Source: Buchnera aphidicola (Cinara piceae)
GTDB taxonomy: Bacteria > Pseudomonadota > Gammaproteobacteria > Enterobacterales > Enterobacteriaceae
Length of the DNA: 64,000 nt
Direction of reading: 5' to 3'
Assembly: GCF_900699035.1 (NCBI RefSeq)
Contig: NZ_LR217739.1
Span: 186,001-250,000 of the forward strand
Positions 50,403 to 60,899 of the stretch are shown here, one piece after another (positions within the stretch are counted from its first letter, which is position 1; each line of letters opens with the position of its first letter). The translations under genes were made by a program, and so were the position numbers. Below the pieces are notes generated by a model. The model did no database searches. It saw only the letters and a list, made by a program, of their open reading frames with translations, and was not told the DNA's origin.

Positions 50403-52073
50403 TTAATTTATTGCTTTTTCAAATGCTTTTGTCATAGTATTATTAATTTTGTTATTTTCAATTAAATTTTCTTCTAATAATTTTCTTTGTATATTTTCAT
50501 TATGAACATCTTCTGTAATAGACAAATAAATAATTCTATTTTTTTTATCAAAACCTAAAATTTTTGTTAATAAATTTTTTCCGATAGAAATCTGAGATAT
50601 ATATTTTGAGCGATAATCGATAGGGATATCAATTAATTTTAAACATCCCTGAATTCCTGTTTCTATATTAAATAGTATAGCTTTTTCTTCAATAGATTTA
50701 ATTTCACAAGTAATTATAGTATTTTTTTTATTTTTTAAAATATATTTACGAAATGGATCTTCTTGTAATTGCTTAATACCTAGAGATATACGTTCTCTAT
50801 CTGGATCTACTTGTAAAACAATAGCTTCTATATTTTCTCCCTTTTTATATTTTTTTACGAATCGCTCTCCTGCAACTGACCAAGATAAATCAGATAAATG
50901 AACCAAACCATCTATACCTCCCTCTAATCCTATAAAAATTCCAAAATCAGTAATAGACTTTATTTTTCCTTGTACTTTAGATCCTTTATTATTGTTTTCA
51001 AAAAATTGTTTCCAAGGATTGATTTTACACTGTTTAATTCCTAAGGAAATTCTTCTTTTTTCTTCATCGATATTTAAAATAGATACACTTATTTTTTCTC
51101 CAGAAACTACTACCTTAGATGGATGAATATTTTTATTTGTCCAATCCATTTCTGATACATGCACCAAACCTTCTACACCTTCCTCTATTTCTACAAAACA
51201 ACCATAATCTGTTAAATTTGTTACATACCCTGTATGTATACTTTCTTCTGGATAACGTTTAGAAAGATCTTTCCATGGATCAACACCTAATTGTTTTAAA
51301 CCTAAAGATACTCTTATTTTTTCTTCATCAAATTTTAATATTTTAACTTTAATTTTATCACCAATTTTTACTATTTCACTAGGATGTTTAACTCTTCTCC
51401 ATGCCATATCAGTAATATGTAGTAATCCATCTACACCACCTAAATCAATAAAAGCCCCATAATCCGTTAAATTTTTTACTATTCCTTGAATAATATTATC
51501 TTCTTGTAAATTTTTTAATAATTGATCACGTTCTGCACTATTTTCAGATTCAATAACAGCTTTACGTGAAACAACAACATTATTTCTTTTTTTATCTAAT
51601 TTAATAACTTTAAATTCTAGTTTTTTACCTTCAAGGTGTAATGTTTCTCTAATAGGGCGAATATCAACTAAAGATCCAGGTAAAAAAGCTCGTATGTCAT
51701 TTAATTCAACAGTAAAACCACCTTTTACTTTTCCATTTATAATACCAATTACATTCAATGCTTCGTTATGTGCTTTTTCTAATTTTATCCATGATTCATG
51801 TCTTTTTGCTTTTTCACGCGATAAAATAGTCTCACCAAATCCATCTTCGATGGCATCTAATGAAACATCTACTATATCACCTATTTTTACTTCTATACTA
51901 CCTTGTACATTTTTAAATTGTTCAATTGGAATAGAAGATTCTGATTTTAATCCGGCATCAACTACAACTATATCACTATCTATAGATATTATAGTACCCT
52001 GAATAATAGAACCTGGACGTGTTTCTACTTTTTTTAATGATTCTTCAAATAGTTCCGCAAAAGAGATAGTCAT
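50403..52073 (-). CDS. rpsA: 30S ribosomal protein S1
   Basis: A 556-residue protein (E. coli 557) of six S1 RNA-binding domains. Repeats seen as [41 protein letters not shown] and [21 protein letters not shown]. It binds A/U-rich 5' leaders for initiation, fitting the weak Shine-Dalgarno sites of many genes here. In E. coli cmk sits just upstream; here that place is a 334-bp spacer. Confidence 0.97.
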   Translation of the reverse strand: MTISFAELFEESLKKVETRPGSIIQGTIISIDSDIVVVDAGLKSESSIPIEQFKNVQGSIEVKIGDIVDVSLDAIEDGFGETILSREKAKRHESWIKLEKAHNEALNVIGIINGKVKGGFTVELNDIRAFLPGSLVDIRPIRETLHLEGKKLEFKVIKLDKKRNNVVVSRKAVIESENSAERDQLLKNLQEDNIIQGIVKNLTDYGAFIDLGGVDGLLHITDMAWRRVKHPSEIVKIGDKIKVKILKFDEEKIRVSLGLKQLGVDPWKDLSKRYPEESIHTGYVTNLTDYGCFVEIEEGVEGLVHVSEMDWTNKNIHPSKVVVSGEKISVSILNIDEEKRRISLGIKQCKINPWKQFFENNNKGSKVQGKIKSITDFGIFIGLEGGIDGLVHLSDLSWSVAGERFVKKYKKGENIEAIVLQVDPDRERISLGIKQLQEDPFRKYILKNKKNTIITCEIKSIEEKAILFNIETGIQGCLKLIDIPIDYRSKYISQISIGKNLLTKILGFDKKNRIIYLSITEDVHNENIQRKLLEENLIENNKINNTMTKAFEKAIN

Positions 52074-52407
52074 ATCAAATAATCTGTTAGTATAAAATTA
52101 TAGATGTTTAAAATAAAAATGCTTAAAATAAATTAAACATAAATAATATGAGTCAATAAAAACCATTTATATTGTAAAATGGGGCGTAATAAAAAAAATA
52201 TATACATATAATAATATATTTTCTATTTGAAAATTTATTAATATATAATTAACAATTTGTATAAAAAAACAAATTTATATTAATTATATAATAAAAAAAT
52301 TTTAAAATAATATTTATTATTTTTTTTATAATTCTTTTATATAAAAAGAAATAATTATTATTCAGAATTAATTATACTTACTAATTAAAATAATTTTGTA
52401 TATTGAT
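52074..52407. other. Spacer between aroA and rpsA, site of the missing cmk
   Basis: About 330 bp without an ORF. In E. coli cmk (cytidylate kinase) lies here; no remnant is recognised. A minus-strand TTGACT at 52156-52151 could be the -35 of an rpsA promoter, but no good -10 stands at the right distance. Confidence 0.5.
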
Positions 52408-53694
52408 TTAATAATGACAAATTGAATAAAATTTTTTAAAAAATAAAGGAAAAGTTTTGTTTACACATCCTGGGTTTAATAACGTTATAGATACCCCGGA
52501 TAATGCAACCAAAGAAAAACACATAGCAATTCGATGATCATTATATGTATTAATTGTAGCATGTAAAAATTTTTTTACTGGATGTATTATTATAAAATCC
52601 GTCCCTTCTTGAACATTAGCTCCAATTTTTTTTAATTCAGTAGACATAGCATACAATCGATCTGTTTCTTTAACTCTCCAATTATATATATTTTTAATAT
52701 GTACAAACTGATTAGAGAATAAACCTAACATTGCAATAGTCATTGCCGCATCCGGTATATGATTGCAATCTATTGTAATACCAAATAAATTTTTTTTTGT
52801 ACAAATTAAAGAATTTTTATTCCAAATTATAGAAGCACCCATTTTCTTTAAAACATTAACAAAATCTGTATCCCCTTGTATACTATTTTTTTGCATACCA
52901 TTTATTTTAACTGATCCTCCCTTTATGGCTGCGGCTGCTAAAAAATAAGTTGCAGAAGAAAAATCACTTTCTATAAAATATTCTTTAGGAGAGATATAAT
53001 TTTGATTCCCTTGAATATAAAAATATTTATAATTATTTAAAACATCTACTACAATACCAAATTTTCTCATTAAATTAATAGTTAAATCAATATATGGTTT
53101 AGATACTAAATTACCTTCTACAACAATTTTTGTATTTAATTGTGCTAAAGGAGAAGCGATCAATAAAGAACTTAAAAATTGACTTGATATAGTTCCATTA
53201 ACTGTTATTTCTCCTCCTGAAAAACCTCCTTTTATATATACGGGCGGGAATTCTTGTTTATTTAAATAACTTATATTTGCCCCCCCTTGTTTTAAAGAAT
53301 TTACCAAATGACAAATAGGTCTTTCTTTCATTCTATCATCACCAGTTAAAATTATTTTATTTTTTTTTAAAGATAATATTGCTAATAAAGGTCGCATAGC
53401 AGTTCCTGCATTACCTAAAAATAATGTAATTTTTTTCTCTGAAAATAAAGGACCGGAAATACCTTTAATTTCACATGTTGATTTACTTTTATTTAAAGAA
53501 AATGATACACCTAATTGAGATAATGCATTTAACATATAGTTAACATCATCGCTATATAATAAATTTTTTAAGATAGTATTTCCGGTAGATAAAGCGGATA
53601 ATAATAATACACGATTTGAAATACTTTTTGAGCCAGGTACATTTAATTCACCATCAATATATCTAATTGGTTTTAAAGTTAAACTTTTTTGCAT
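52408..53694 (-). CDS. aroA: 3-phosphoshikimate 1-carboxyvinyltransferase (EPSP synthase)
   Basis: A 428-residue enzyme (E. coli 427). LNVPGSKSISNRVLLLSAL and LFLGNAGTAMRPLLA (phosphate and PEP contacts), LTGDDRMKERPI, ISSQFLSSLLIA, IPDAAMTIAMLGLF, WRVKETDRL and YNDHRIAMCFSL. It makes the chorismate precursor that feeds tryptophan synthesis by trpDC(F)BA. Lies downstream of serC on the same strand as in E. coli. Confidence 0.97.
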   Translation of the reverse strand: MQKSLTLKPIRYIDGELNVPGSKSISNRVLLLSALSTGNTILKNLLYSDDVNYMLNALSQLGVSFSLNKSKSTCEIKGISGPLFSEKKITLFLGNAGTAMRPLLAILSLKKNKIILTGDDRMKERPICHLVNSLKQGGANISYLNKQEFPPVYIKGGFSGGEITVNGTISSQFLSSLLIASPLAQLNTKIVVEGNLVSKPYIDLTINLMRKFGIVVDVLNNYKYFYIQGNQNYISPKEYFIESDFSSATYFLAAAAIKGGSVKINGMQKNSIQGDTDFVNVLKKMGASIIWNKNSLICTKKNLFGITIDCNHIPDAAMTIAMLGLFSNQFVHIKNIYNWRVKETDRLYAMSTELKKIGANVQEGTDFIIIHPVKKFLHATINTYNDHRIAMCFSLVALSGVSITLLNPGCVNKTFPLFFKKFYSICHY

Positions 53695-53756
53695 TATAAA
53701 TGATATCCTTAAACATAATATTATTTTTTTTATAAAAATATTTTTTTATAAAATTT

Positions 53757-54845
53757 TTAACTAAATTTTTTTTCAAAAAATTTCATAAATTTAATTAAAG
53801 ATTTTATTCCTTGAATAGGCATTGCATTATAAATAGATGCTCTCATTCCCCCAACAATTGAATGACCTTTTAATCCATATAATCCATATTTCTCAGATTG
53901 TTCAAGAAAAGTATGCGTTAAGTTTTTTTGTTGTAAATGAAACGTTACATTCATACGTGATTGATTAGAAGGTAAGATATAATTTTTATAAAAACTGGTA
54001 GTATTTAAATATTTATATAAAATTTTTGCTTTTTGTTTATTGTTTTTTTCTATAATTTTTAAACCGCCTAAATCCTTTATCCATTTAAAAACTAATCCTG
54101 AAACATACCATGAAAATACACTAGGGGTATTTAACATAGATTTTGATTTTATTAATAAATTATAATCTAAAATAGAGGGAATTTTATTATTTAAATTAAA
54201 TAATAAATCATTTCGAATAATTACAATTGTAATACCAGCTGGACCAATATTTTTTTGTGCACAAGCATATATAATACCATATTTTTTTATATTAATTTGA
54301 CGTGACAAAATAGTAGAAGAAAAATCTCCGATTATAATTGTATTATGAAATTCTGGTTCTTCAAAAATTTCTATTCCTTCAATGGTTTCATTTGGACAAT
54401 AATGTAAATATGTATTTTTAGATGATATTTTCCAAAATTTAGTAGATTCAATATATATTTTTTTATCTTTTGTTAATCTTCGAACATCAATAATATTTGG
54501 TTTACAATATTTTTTTGCTTCTTCTGCGGCAGATAAAGACCAATATCCACTATTAATATAATCTGGTTGTATAAAATTTTTAACAAAATTTAATGGTATA
54601 GCAGAAAATTGCCCTCTAGCTCCACCATGGCAAAATAAAATGTTATAATTTTCAGGTATATCTAATATATCTCGAAGATTTTTTTCAATCTGCATTGTTT
54701 CTTCTATAAACTGCTGACTTCGATGACTAATTTCAATAATTGAAAAATTAGAATTATTCCAATTAAGAAAATTTTTTTTTATTTTTAATAAAACAGATTG
54801 AGGTAAAATAGCTGGACCTGGATTAAAATTATATATTTGAGACAT
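53757..54845 (-). CDS. serC: Phosphoserine aminotransferase
   Basis: 362 residues from the ATG at 54845, matching E. coli SerC (362); an upstream TTG in frame is not needed. YNFNPGPAILPQSVL at the start, LFCHGGARGQFSAIPLN, NETIEGIEIFEEP, and YACAQKNIGPAGITIVI with the PLP-binding Lys; KGHSIVGGMRASIYNAMP near the end. Makes phosphoserine for the serine pool. 62 bp before aroA. Confidence 0.97.
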   Translation of the reverse strand: MSQIYNFNPGPAILPQSVLLKIKKNFLNWNNSNFSIIEISHRSQQFIEETMQIEKNLRDILDIPENYNILFCHGGARGQFSAIPLNFVKNFIQPDYINSGYWSLSAAEEAKKYCKPNIIDVRRLTKDKKIYIESTKFWKISSKNTYLHYCPNETIEGIEIFEEPEFHNTIIIGDFSSTILSRQINIKKYGIIYACAQKNIGPAGITIVIIRNDLLFNLNNKIPSILDYNLLIKSKSMLNTPSVFSWYVSGLVFKWIKDLGGLKIIEKNNKQKAKILYKYLNTTSFYKNYILPSNQSRMNVTFHLQQKNLTHTFLEQSEKYGLYGLKGHSIVGGMRASIYNAMPIQGIKSLIKFMKFFEKKFS

Positions 54846-54925
54846 ATTTTTCACCAATATTATTTTATTTTTTTTAAAAAATTTTAAATAAAATTTAAAT
54901 ATTTTTTTATTTAAAAGAAAAATTT

Positions 54926-56239
54926 TTATTTAAATAATTTTAAAAATTTTATACCATTCATATATGGATATTGTAATACTTTCGGGATAGCTATTTTATT
55001 AGTTGAACATTGAAAATTCTCTAAAATAGCCGCTAAAGTTCTTCCTACTGCTAACCCTGAACCATTTAGAGTATGCACAAAACAATTTTTTTTCTTTTTA
55101 TAATCTTTATATTTAGCATTTATTCGTCTAGATTGAAAATCACCAGTTAAAGAACATGATGATACTTCTCGATATAATTTTTGCTCTGGAAACCATACTT
55201 CTAAATCATATGTTTTTTGAGAGGAAAATCCAAGCTCATTAGAACATAATAAAATCTTTCTGTATGGTAATTTTAATAATTGTAAAATTTTCTCAGCATG
55301 TTTTGTTAAGACTTCTAAAGTTTTTTCAGATTTTTTAGGGTGAACAATTTGTATAATTTCAACTTTATCAAATTGACGATTTCTAATTAAACCTTTAACA
55401 TTTTTTCCGTATGTATTAACTTCAGAACGAAAACAAGGACTTAGAGCAGTAAATTTTAAAGGTAATTCATTAGGTAAAATTATTTTGTTTTGTACTAAAT
55501 TAATTAAAGGTACTTCTGATGTAGGTATTAAAAATAAATTATTATATTGATTTTTCTGATAATTATTGTGCATAGAATATGTATGAAATAAATCTTGTTT
55601 AAATTTAGGCAACTGTCCAGAACCATACATAGAGCTTTCTTTAACAATGTAAGGTACATATACTTCTTCATATCCATGAAGTTTAGTTTGTACATCTAAC
55701 ATAAATTGACCTAAAGCTCGATGTAATTGTGCAATAGATCCTTTCATAATGGTATATCCTGAACCTGAAATAAGAGCAGCGGTTTTCCAATCTAATCCTT
55801 GTATTTTATTTCCAATTTCTATATGATCCATAATAGAAAAATTATATTTATTTTTTTTCCCCCAACAATAAATTTCCTTATTATTTTTTTCTCCTATACC
55901 AACAGGTATATCTATATGTGGTATATTAGGGATAATAACTAACATCTGATGTATTTTTTTTTTAACTTGTTCCAACTTTTTTTTTAAATATTCGATATGA
56001 TTACGAGAATCAATAAGTTGATTTTTAAAAATGTCAATTTCAAGATAAATACTTTTTCTATATAATAAATGTTTAGATAGTCGTTTATGTTCTGATATTT
56101 TTTTTTCACTATTTATTTGTAAAGTTTTACGTTCTTTTTCTAATTTTTTAAATTTAGAGACATCTAATAAAAAGTTTCTTTTTTTTAATTGATCTTTAAA
56201 AAAAGAGTAATTTTTTTTAATTTTGTTGAAATTTAACAT
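54926..56239 (-). CDS. serS: Seryl-tRNA synthetase
   Basis: A 437-residue class II synthetase (E. coli 430). The N-terminal helical hairpin that grips the long arm of tRNA-Ser (about residues 30-110, lysine-rich coiled coil), then TSEVPLINLVQNKIIL, motif 2 CFRSEVNTYGKNVKGLIRNR, and motif 3 LNGSGLAVGRTLAAILEN. First gene of the minus cluster here. Confidence 0.97.
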   Translation of the reverse strand: MLNFNKIKKNYSFFKDQLKKRNFLLDVSKFKKLEKERKTLQINSEKKISEHKRLSKHLLYRKSIYLEIDIFKNQLIDSRNHIEYLKKKLEQVKKKIHQMLVIIPNIPHIDIPVGIGEKNNKEIYCWGKKNKYNFSIMDHIEIGNKIQGLDWKTAALISGSGYTIMKGSIAQLHRALGQFMLDVQTKLHGYEEVYVPYIVKESSMYGSGQLPKFKQDLFHTYSMHNNYQKNQYNNLFLIPTSEVPLINLVQNKIILPNELPLKFTALSPCFRSEVNTYGKNVKGLIRNRQFDKVEIIQIVHPKKSEKTLEVLTKHAEKILQLLKLPYRKILLCSNELGFSSQKTYDLEVWFPEQKLYREVSSCSLTGDFQSRRINAKYKDYKKKKNCFVHTLNGSGLAVGRTLAAILENFQCSTNKIAIPKVLQYPYMNGIKFLKLFK

Positions 56240-56561
56240 AGCACCTAGATCTTTATATATATAAATTTTTAAGAAAAATATAAATATTTATTAAATATAT
56301 ATTTCAAATATAAAAATTATTTAATACATTTAATTCATACATCAAATATATTCTTTTATTTTTTTTCTAATAAAAAATTTAAAGAAATATTCTATAAAAA
56401 TAAATATTTATATAAATATAATTTTTATTATGATAATTATAATATAATTATATTATAGAATAATAATTCTATCATTATACACAAATACTAATGTTATTAT
56501 ATTAACTATTTTTAGTTAATAACATTTAAATAAAAAAAATATTTTTTAAAAAAGGCGATTT
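56240..56561. other. Divergent spacer between serS and trxB
   Basis: About 320 bp, AT-rich, between divergent genes. No tRNA or ORF. Promoters are presumably here but cannot be assigned. A GGCG before the trxB ATG may be its ribosome-binding site. Confidence 0.5.
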
Positions 56562-57527
56562 ATGGAAAAAAAAGAAAAAAAATATACACAACAAATTATT
56601 ATAGGGTCCGGGCCAGCAGGATATACAGCTGCAATTTATTCTGCTAGATCTAATATTAAAACAATATTAATTACAGGACCAAACCCAGGAGGGCAACTAA
56701 TACAAACAAATGAAATAGAAAATTGGCCGGGTGATTATAATAATCTAAGTGGAATTAAATTAATGGATCGTATGTTAAATCATGTAAAAAAATTTTCTAT
56801 TGATATTAGAGATGATATTATTACATCTGTAAATTTTAAAAAATATCCATTTGAATTATATGGAGAAGAAAATATTTATTTTAGTACATCTATTATTATA
56901 GCAACTGGGTCTTCTACAAAATTATTAAATATTCCCTCAGAAACAATATATATGGGTAAAGGAATTTCAACTTGCGCAATATGTGATGGATTTTTTTATA
57001 AAAATAAAATTATAGCAGTTGTAGGTGGAGGAAATTCAGCTCTTGAAGAAACAATATATCTATCAAATATTGCGCAAACAGTACATTTAATTCATCGTCG
57101 TAATCAATTCAGAGCAGATAAAATATTAATTAATAGATTATATACTCAAATAAAAAATAATAAAAATATTATTATTCACTTCAATTCTTGTATTATAGAT
57201 ATATTAGGGGATAATATAGTAATGAATAAAATTCAAGTGTACTCTGAAATAGAGAAAAAAAATTATCAGCTTAATATATCAGGTTTATTTATTGCTATTG
57301 GTCATATTCCAAATTCTAAAATATTTTCTAAATATATTGATATTAAAGATAATTATATAAAAATTGGTTATAATAATTTAATGAAAACACAAACCAGTAT
57401 ACCGGGTATATTTGCAGCTGGAGATGTATCAGATCATATTTATAAACAGGCTATAACAGCTGCTGCTAGTGGATGTATGGCCGCTATAGATGCAGAGAAG
57501 TACTTAAATGCAAGTAAATGTAATTAA
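56562..57527 (+). CDS. trxB: Thioredoxin reductase
   Basis: A 321-residue FAD/NADPH enzyme, the same length as in E. coli. IIGSGPAGYTAAIYSARS (FAD), GISTCAICDGFFYKN with the redox C-A-I-C, VVGGGNSALEETIYLSN (NADPH), and SIPGIFAAGDVSDHIYKQAITAAASG. Keeps thioredoxin reduced. Followed by infA after 35 bp. Confidence 0.97.
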   Translation: MEKKEKKYTQQIIIGSGPAGYTAAIYSARSNIKTILITGPNPGGQLIQTNEIENWPGDYNNLSGIKLMDRMLNHVKKFSIDIRDDIITSVNFKKYPFELYGEENIYFSTSIIIATGSSTKLLNIPSETIYMGKGISTCAICDGFFYKNKIIAVVGGGNSALEETIYLSNIAQTVHLIHRRNQFRADKILINRLYTQIKNNKNIIIHFNSCIIDILGDNIVMNKIQVYSEIEKKNYQLNISGLFIAIGHIPNSKIFSKYIDIKDNYIKIGYNNLMKTQTSIPGIFAAGDVSDHIYKQAITAAASGCMAAIDAEKYLNASKCN

Positions 57528-57562
57528 ATATATCTTATAAAATTAATATATAGGAGTTCTTT

Positions 57563-57778
57563 ATGAAAGAAAAAAGTATAGAAATGCAAGGAATAGTAAT
57601 AGATACTTTACCAAATACAATGTTTAAAGTGAAATTAGAAAATGAACATATTATCATTGCTCATATATCAGGAAAAATGAGAAAAAATTATATAAGAATT
57701 TTAACAGGTGATAAAGTTACTTTAGAAATGACACCATATGATCTAAGTAAAGGTAGAATCATTTTTAGAAGTAGATAA
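57563..57778 (+). CDS. infA: Translation initiation factor IF-1
   Basis: A 71-residue S1-fold protein almost identical to E. coli IF-1 (72): [40 protein letters not shown] and [15 protein letters not shown]. Sits in the ribosomal A site during initiation. A strong AGGAG lies before the ATG. Confidence 0.98.
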   Translation: MKEKSIEMQGIVIDTLPNTMFKVKLENEHIIIAHISGKMRKNYIRILTGDKVTLEMTPYDLSKGRIIFRSR

Positions 57779-57943
57779 ATTATTTATATGGGTTTCATTT
57801 TATTCAATATATATAAAATATATTTATATATAAATTGTATATTATATAATACTATTTATTTCTTATAATATAAATATATATATAAAATTATATTTTTATA
57901 AAAATATAATTTTTTTTATCAATTAAAAAAAATTAGGATTATT

Positions 57944-59662
57944 ATGCGCACAAAATATTGCGGGGAAATAAAATTAACAGAAATTAATAATATTATTACA
58001 ATATGTGGATGGGTAAATAAAATAAGAATATTAAAAAATATAATTTTTATTAATGTTAGAGATATAACAGGAACTGTACAAGTTATTTTTAATAAACAAT
58101 ATAACTCTTATTTTTCATCAGCTTTAATGTTACGAAATGATTTTTGTGTACAAATTAAAGGATTAGTTACTATAAAAAAATTAATACATTTACAAGAAAA
58201 CGTATTAAAAAAAAAAATAATTGAAATTGTAGCATTTAAATTAAAAATTTTTAATAATTCTTTACCTATTCCTTTAGATTATAACAAAAAAAATAAAGAA
58301 GATATACGTTTTAAATTTCGTTATTTAGATTTACGTCGTAGAAAAATGTTAAAAAATATACAAATAAGAAGCACTATAACAACATTAATTAGAAAATTTT
58401 TTGTAAATAAAAATTTTTTAGAAATTGAAACTCCTATTCTTACTAAATCTACTCCAGAAGGAGCGTCAGACTATTTAGTTAATAGCCGATTATACCCAGG
58501 AAAACATTACGCTTTACCTCAATCTCCTCAGTTATTTAAACAATTATTAATGATATCAGGAATAGACCGATATTATCAAATCGCAAAATGTTTTAGAGAT
58601 GAAGATTTAAGATCAGATCGACAACCAGAATTTACACAGATAGATATTGAAATAGCTTTTAAAGAAACAGATTTTTTACATAATTTGATAAATGATTTAA
58701 TACATAAACTATGGTTATCTATAAAAAAAACTAAATTAAAAAAAATTAAAAAAATGAGTTATACTGATAGCATGTCAAAATATGGAACTGATAAACCTGA
58801 TTTAAGAAATCCTATTCAGTTTATTGAATTAAGTAATATTTTTTTAAATAAAAATTATGAAAATTTATTTCCTTGGTTATCAAGTAACAAGATAAATAGA
58901 ATTATAGCTATAAATATACAGAATGGTGCAAAATTTATTACTAGTAAAAAAATAAATATTTATAAAAATTTTTTAAAAAAATTAAAAGCAAATCAGTGTA
59001 TTTGTATAAAAATAATGGATATAAAAAATTATATTGTAAAAATTGATCAAATTATTAATATTAAAATTAACAAAAAAGTATTAAAAAAAATATTTTCTTA
59101 TACTTCTGTAAATAATGGAGATTTATTATTTATAGTAGCAGAAAAAATAAATCTAGCAAATAAAATATTAAGTGAATTACGATTAAGAATAGGAATTGAT
59201 TTCAAAATAACAGATCTAAAAAAAATATGTCCTATTTGGATTATAGATTTCCCTTTATTTAAAAGAGATAAAAAAAATAATTTAAAATCTGTACATCATC
59301 CATTTACTTCCCCTAAATACTCTATTAAAAATATTACATCTATTAATCCATTAGAAATAATATCGAGTGCATTTGATTTAGTCATCAATGGATATGAAAT
59401 TGGAGGAGGATCTCAACGCATTAATAATAATGAAATACAAAATCAAATTTTTGATTTACTTAAAATCAAAAAAAATGAACAAAAAGAAAAATTTGATTTT
59501 TTTCTTAAAGCTTTACAATATGGTACACCACCTCACGCTGGATTAGCTTTAGGTTTAGATCGTTTAACTATGATATTAACAGATAGTAATACTATAACAG
59601 ATGTAATAGCATTTCCAAAAACTAATTCTGCAACCTGTTTAATGACAGGTGCTCCTTGTTAA
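57944..59662 (+). CDS. aspS: Aspartyl-tRNA synthetase
   Basis: A 572-residue class II synthetase (E. coli 590). N-terminal OB-fold (ICGWVNKIRILKNIIFINVR), motif 1 region KFFVNKNFLEIETPILTKST, PQSPQLFKQLLMISGIDRYY, motif 2 CFRDEDLRSDRQPEFTQIDI, a GAD insertion domain (about residues 280-410, divergent), then HHPFTSPK and motif 3 AGLALGLDRLTMIL. Its tRNA is trnD at 7636. Confidence 0.97.
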   Translation: MRTKYCGEIKLTEINNIITICGWVNKIRILKNIIFINVRDITGTVQVIFNKQYNSYFSSALMLRNDFCVQIKGLVTIKKLIHLQENVLKKKIIEIVAFKLKIFNNSLPIPLDYNKKNKEDIRFKFRYLDLRRRKMLKNIQIRSTITTLIRKFFVNKNFLEIETPILTKSTPEGASDYLVNSRLYPGKHYALPQSPQLFKQLLMISGIDRYYQIAKCFRDEDLRSDRQPEFTQIDIEIAFKETDFLHNLINDLIHKLWLSIKKTKLKKIKKMSYTDSMSKYGTDKPDLRNPIQFIELSNIFLNKNYENLFPWLSSNKINRIIAINIQNGAKFITSKKINIYKNFLKKLKANQCICIKIMDIKNYIVKIDQIINIKINKKVLKKIFSYTSVNNGDLLFIVAEKINLANKILSELRLRIGIDFKITDLKKICPIWIIDFPLFKRDKKNNLKSVHHPFTSPKYSIKNITSINPLEIISSAFDLVINGYEIGGGSQRINNNEIQNQIFDLLKIKKNEQKEKFDFFLKALQYGTPPHAGLALGLDRLTMILTDSNTITDVIAFPKTNSATCLMTGAPC

Positions 59663-59666
59663 AAAA

Positions 59667-59689
59667 AGATTCATAAAATGATTATGAAT
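59667..59689 (+). terminator. Terminator downstream of aspS
   Basis: GATTCATAA (59667-59675), loop AATGA, TTATGAATC (59681-59689), a perfect 9-bp stem followed by an A/T-rich tract containing T-runs. Five bases after the aspS stop. Confidence 0.7.
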
Positions 59690-59771
59690 CATAATTTATT
59701 ATTATTTTTATATAAAAAATATAAAATATATTATATTTTTTAAAACATACTTGATTTTAAAATGAGGATAC

Positions 59772-60494
59772 ATGGCTGGGCATAGTAAATGGGCAAATAC
59801 AAAACATAGAAAAAATACTCAAGATATAAAACGTAGTAAACTATTTACTAAAATAATAAAAAAAATTACGATATCTAGTAAAAAATACGGATCAGATGTA
59901 AATAAAAATTTTAAATTAAGAACTATTTTAGAAAAAGCTCATACATTGAATGTAAATAAAAACTTAATAAACAATGCTTTAAAAAGAGGGGCGGGGGAAA
60001 ATAAAAAAAATATTTTTCATACAGTAAAATATGCCGGATATAGTATAAATGGAGTTGTAATTATTATACACTGTAACACTAATAATAGTAATAGAACAGT
60101 ATCAAATATAAGAAACATATTATCTTTATACAAAGGTAATTTAACAAAATATAATAATATTCAATATTTATTTAATTTCTTTTATGTAATAAAAATTAAT
60201 ATTAATTTATATAATAAAAATATTATTTATAATCTTATAAATAAAAACAAAATGGTATACTCTAAAAAAAAGTATAAAGATTATGTTAGTATAACAATAA
60301 AAATGAAGAATTTTAAAAAAATAAAAAAAAATTTTTTATCTTATTCTATTACATTTGATCAGGTAAACGAATTAATTACTCCTAAAATTATACGTGAAAT
60401 TGATCTTATTAATAAAAAAAAAATAATTAATATTATTAATTTATTAAAAAAATTAAAAGAAACAGTTTATATTACTCATAATATGAATTTATAA
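59772..60494 (+). CDS. yebC: YebC/TACO1 family protein
   Basis: A 240-residue member of the YebC/PmpR family (E. coli 246). [20 protein letters not shown] is the diagnostic N-terminus; [17 protein letters not shown] and [20 protein letters not shown] follow. The family was annotated as transcriptional regulators; recent work supports a role in translation at difficult sequences. Here the C-terminal part is strongly lysine/asparagine-biased and divergent. GAGG before the ATG. In E. coli it lies near aspS and ruvC; ruvC is absent here. Confidence 0.93.
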   Translation: MAGHSKWANTKHRKNTQDIKRSKLFTKIIKKITISSKKYGSDVNKNFKLRTILEKAHTLNVNKNLINNALKRGAGENKKNIFHTVKYAGYSINGVVIIIHCNTNNSNRTVSNIRNILSLYKGNLTKYNNIQYLFNFFYVIKININLYNKNIIYNLINKNKMVYSKKKYKDYVSITIKMKNFKKIKKNFLSYSITFDQVNELITPKIIREIDLINKKKIINIINLLKKLKETVYITHNMNL

Positions 60495-60899
60495 TATAAA
60501 AAATGTCATATAATTAAATTAATTAATTTTAATTATATTTTCATATATACTTAAAATTAATTATATATCTATATATTTTTTTATATAAAATTATTTTTTA
60601 AAAAATATATTATTATTTTTCTAAAAATATATAATATCCTGAATTGACTATATATGATAAACAATTTAATTTTTTATTTAAATTTATTAAGATTGTTAAA
60701 TTTTTTTTAAAAACAATATATTTATAAAAAAAATTATTTTTTTATTAAATATTATTTTTAATGTTACAAAAAAATATTTTTTTAAAAAAAATATCATGTA
60801 TATTAAGTTATAATTTAATATTAAATAAAATCAATATGTCTAATCATATCTAGTCAATACAGCATTTACATATTTCTAACTATAAACATAAAAATATTT
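60495..60899. other. Spacer between convergent yebC and pykA
   Basis: About 400 bp without coding potential. A pure A/T hairpin ATAATTAAA..TTTAATTAT lies just after yebC (about 60510-60536). No other structure stands out. Confidence 0.5.

Noticed and set aside
52131..52156. Promoter for rpsA based on a minus-strand TTGACT
   Set aside because: No acceptable -10 at 16-18 bp; kept only as a remark in the spacer entry.
54846..54857. Upstream TTG start of serC, and similar upstream TTG/GTG starts for gapA (39563), sucA (42680), sucB (45506), mnmA (14493) and rluB (29873)
   Set aside because: In each case a conserved ATG lies a few codons downstream and fits the family N-terminus better.
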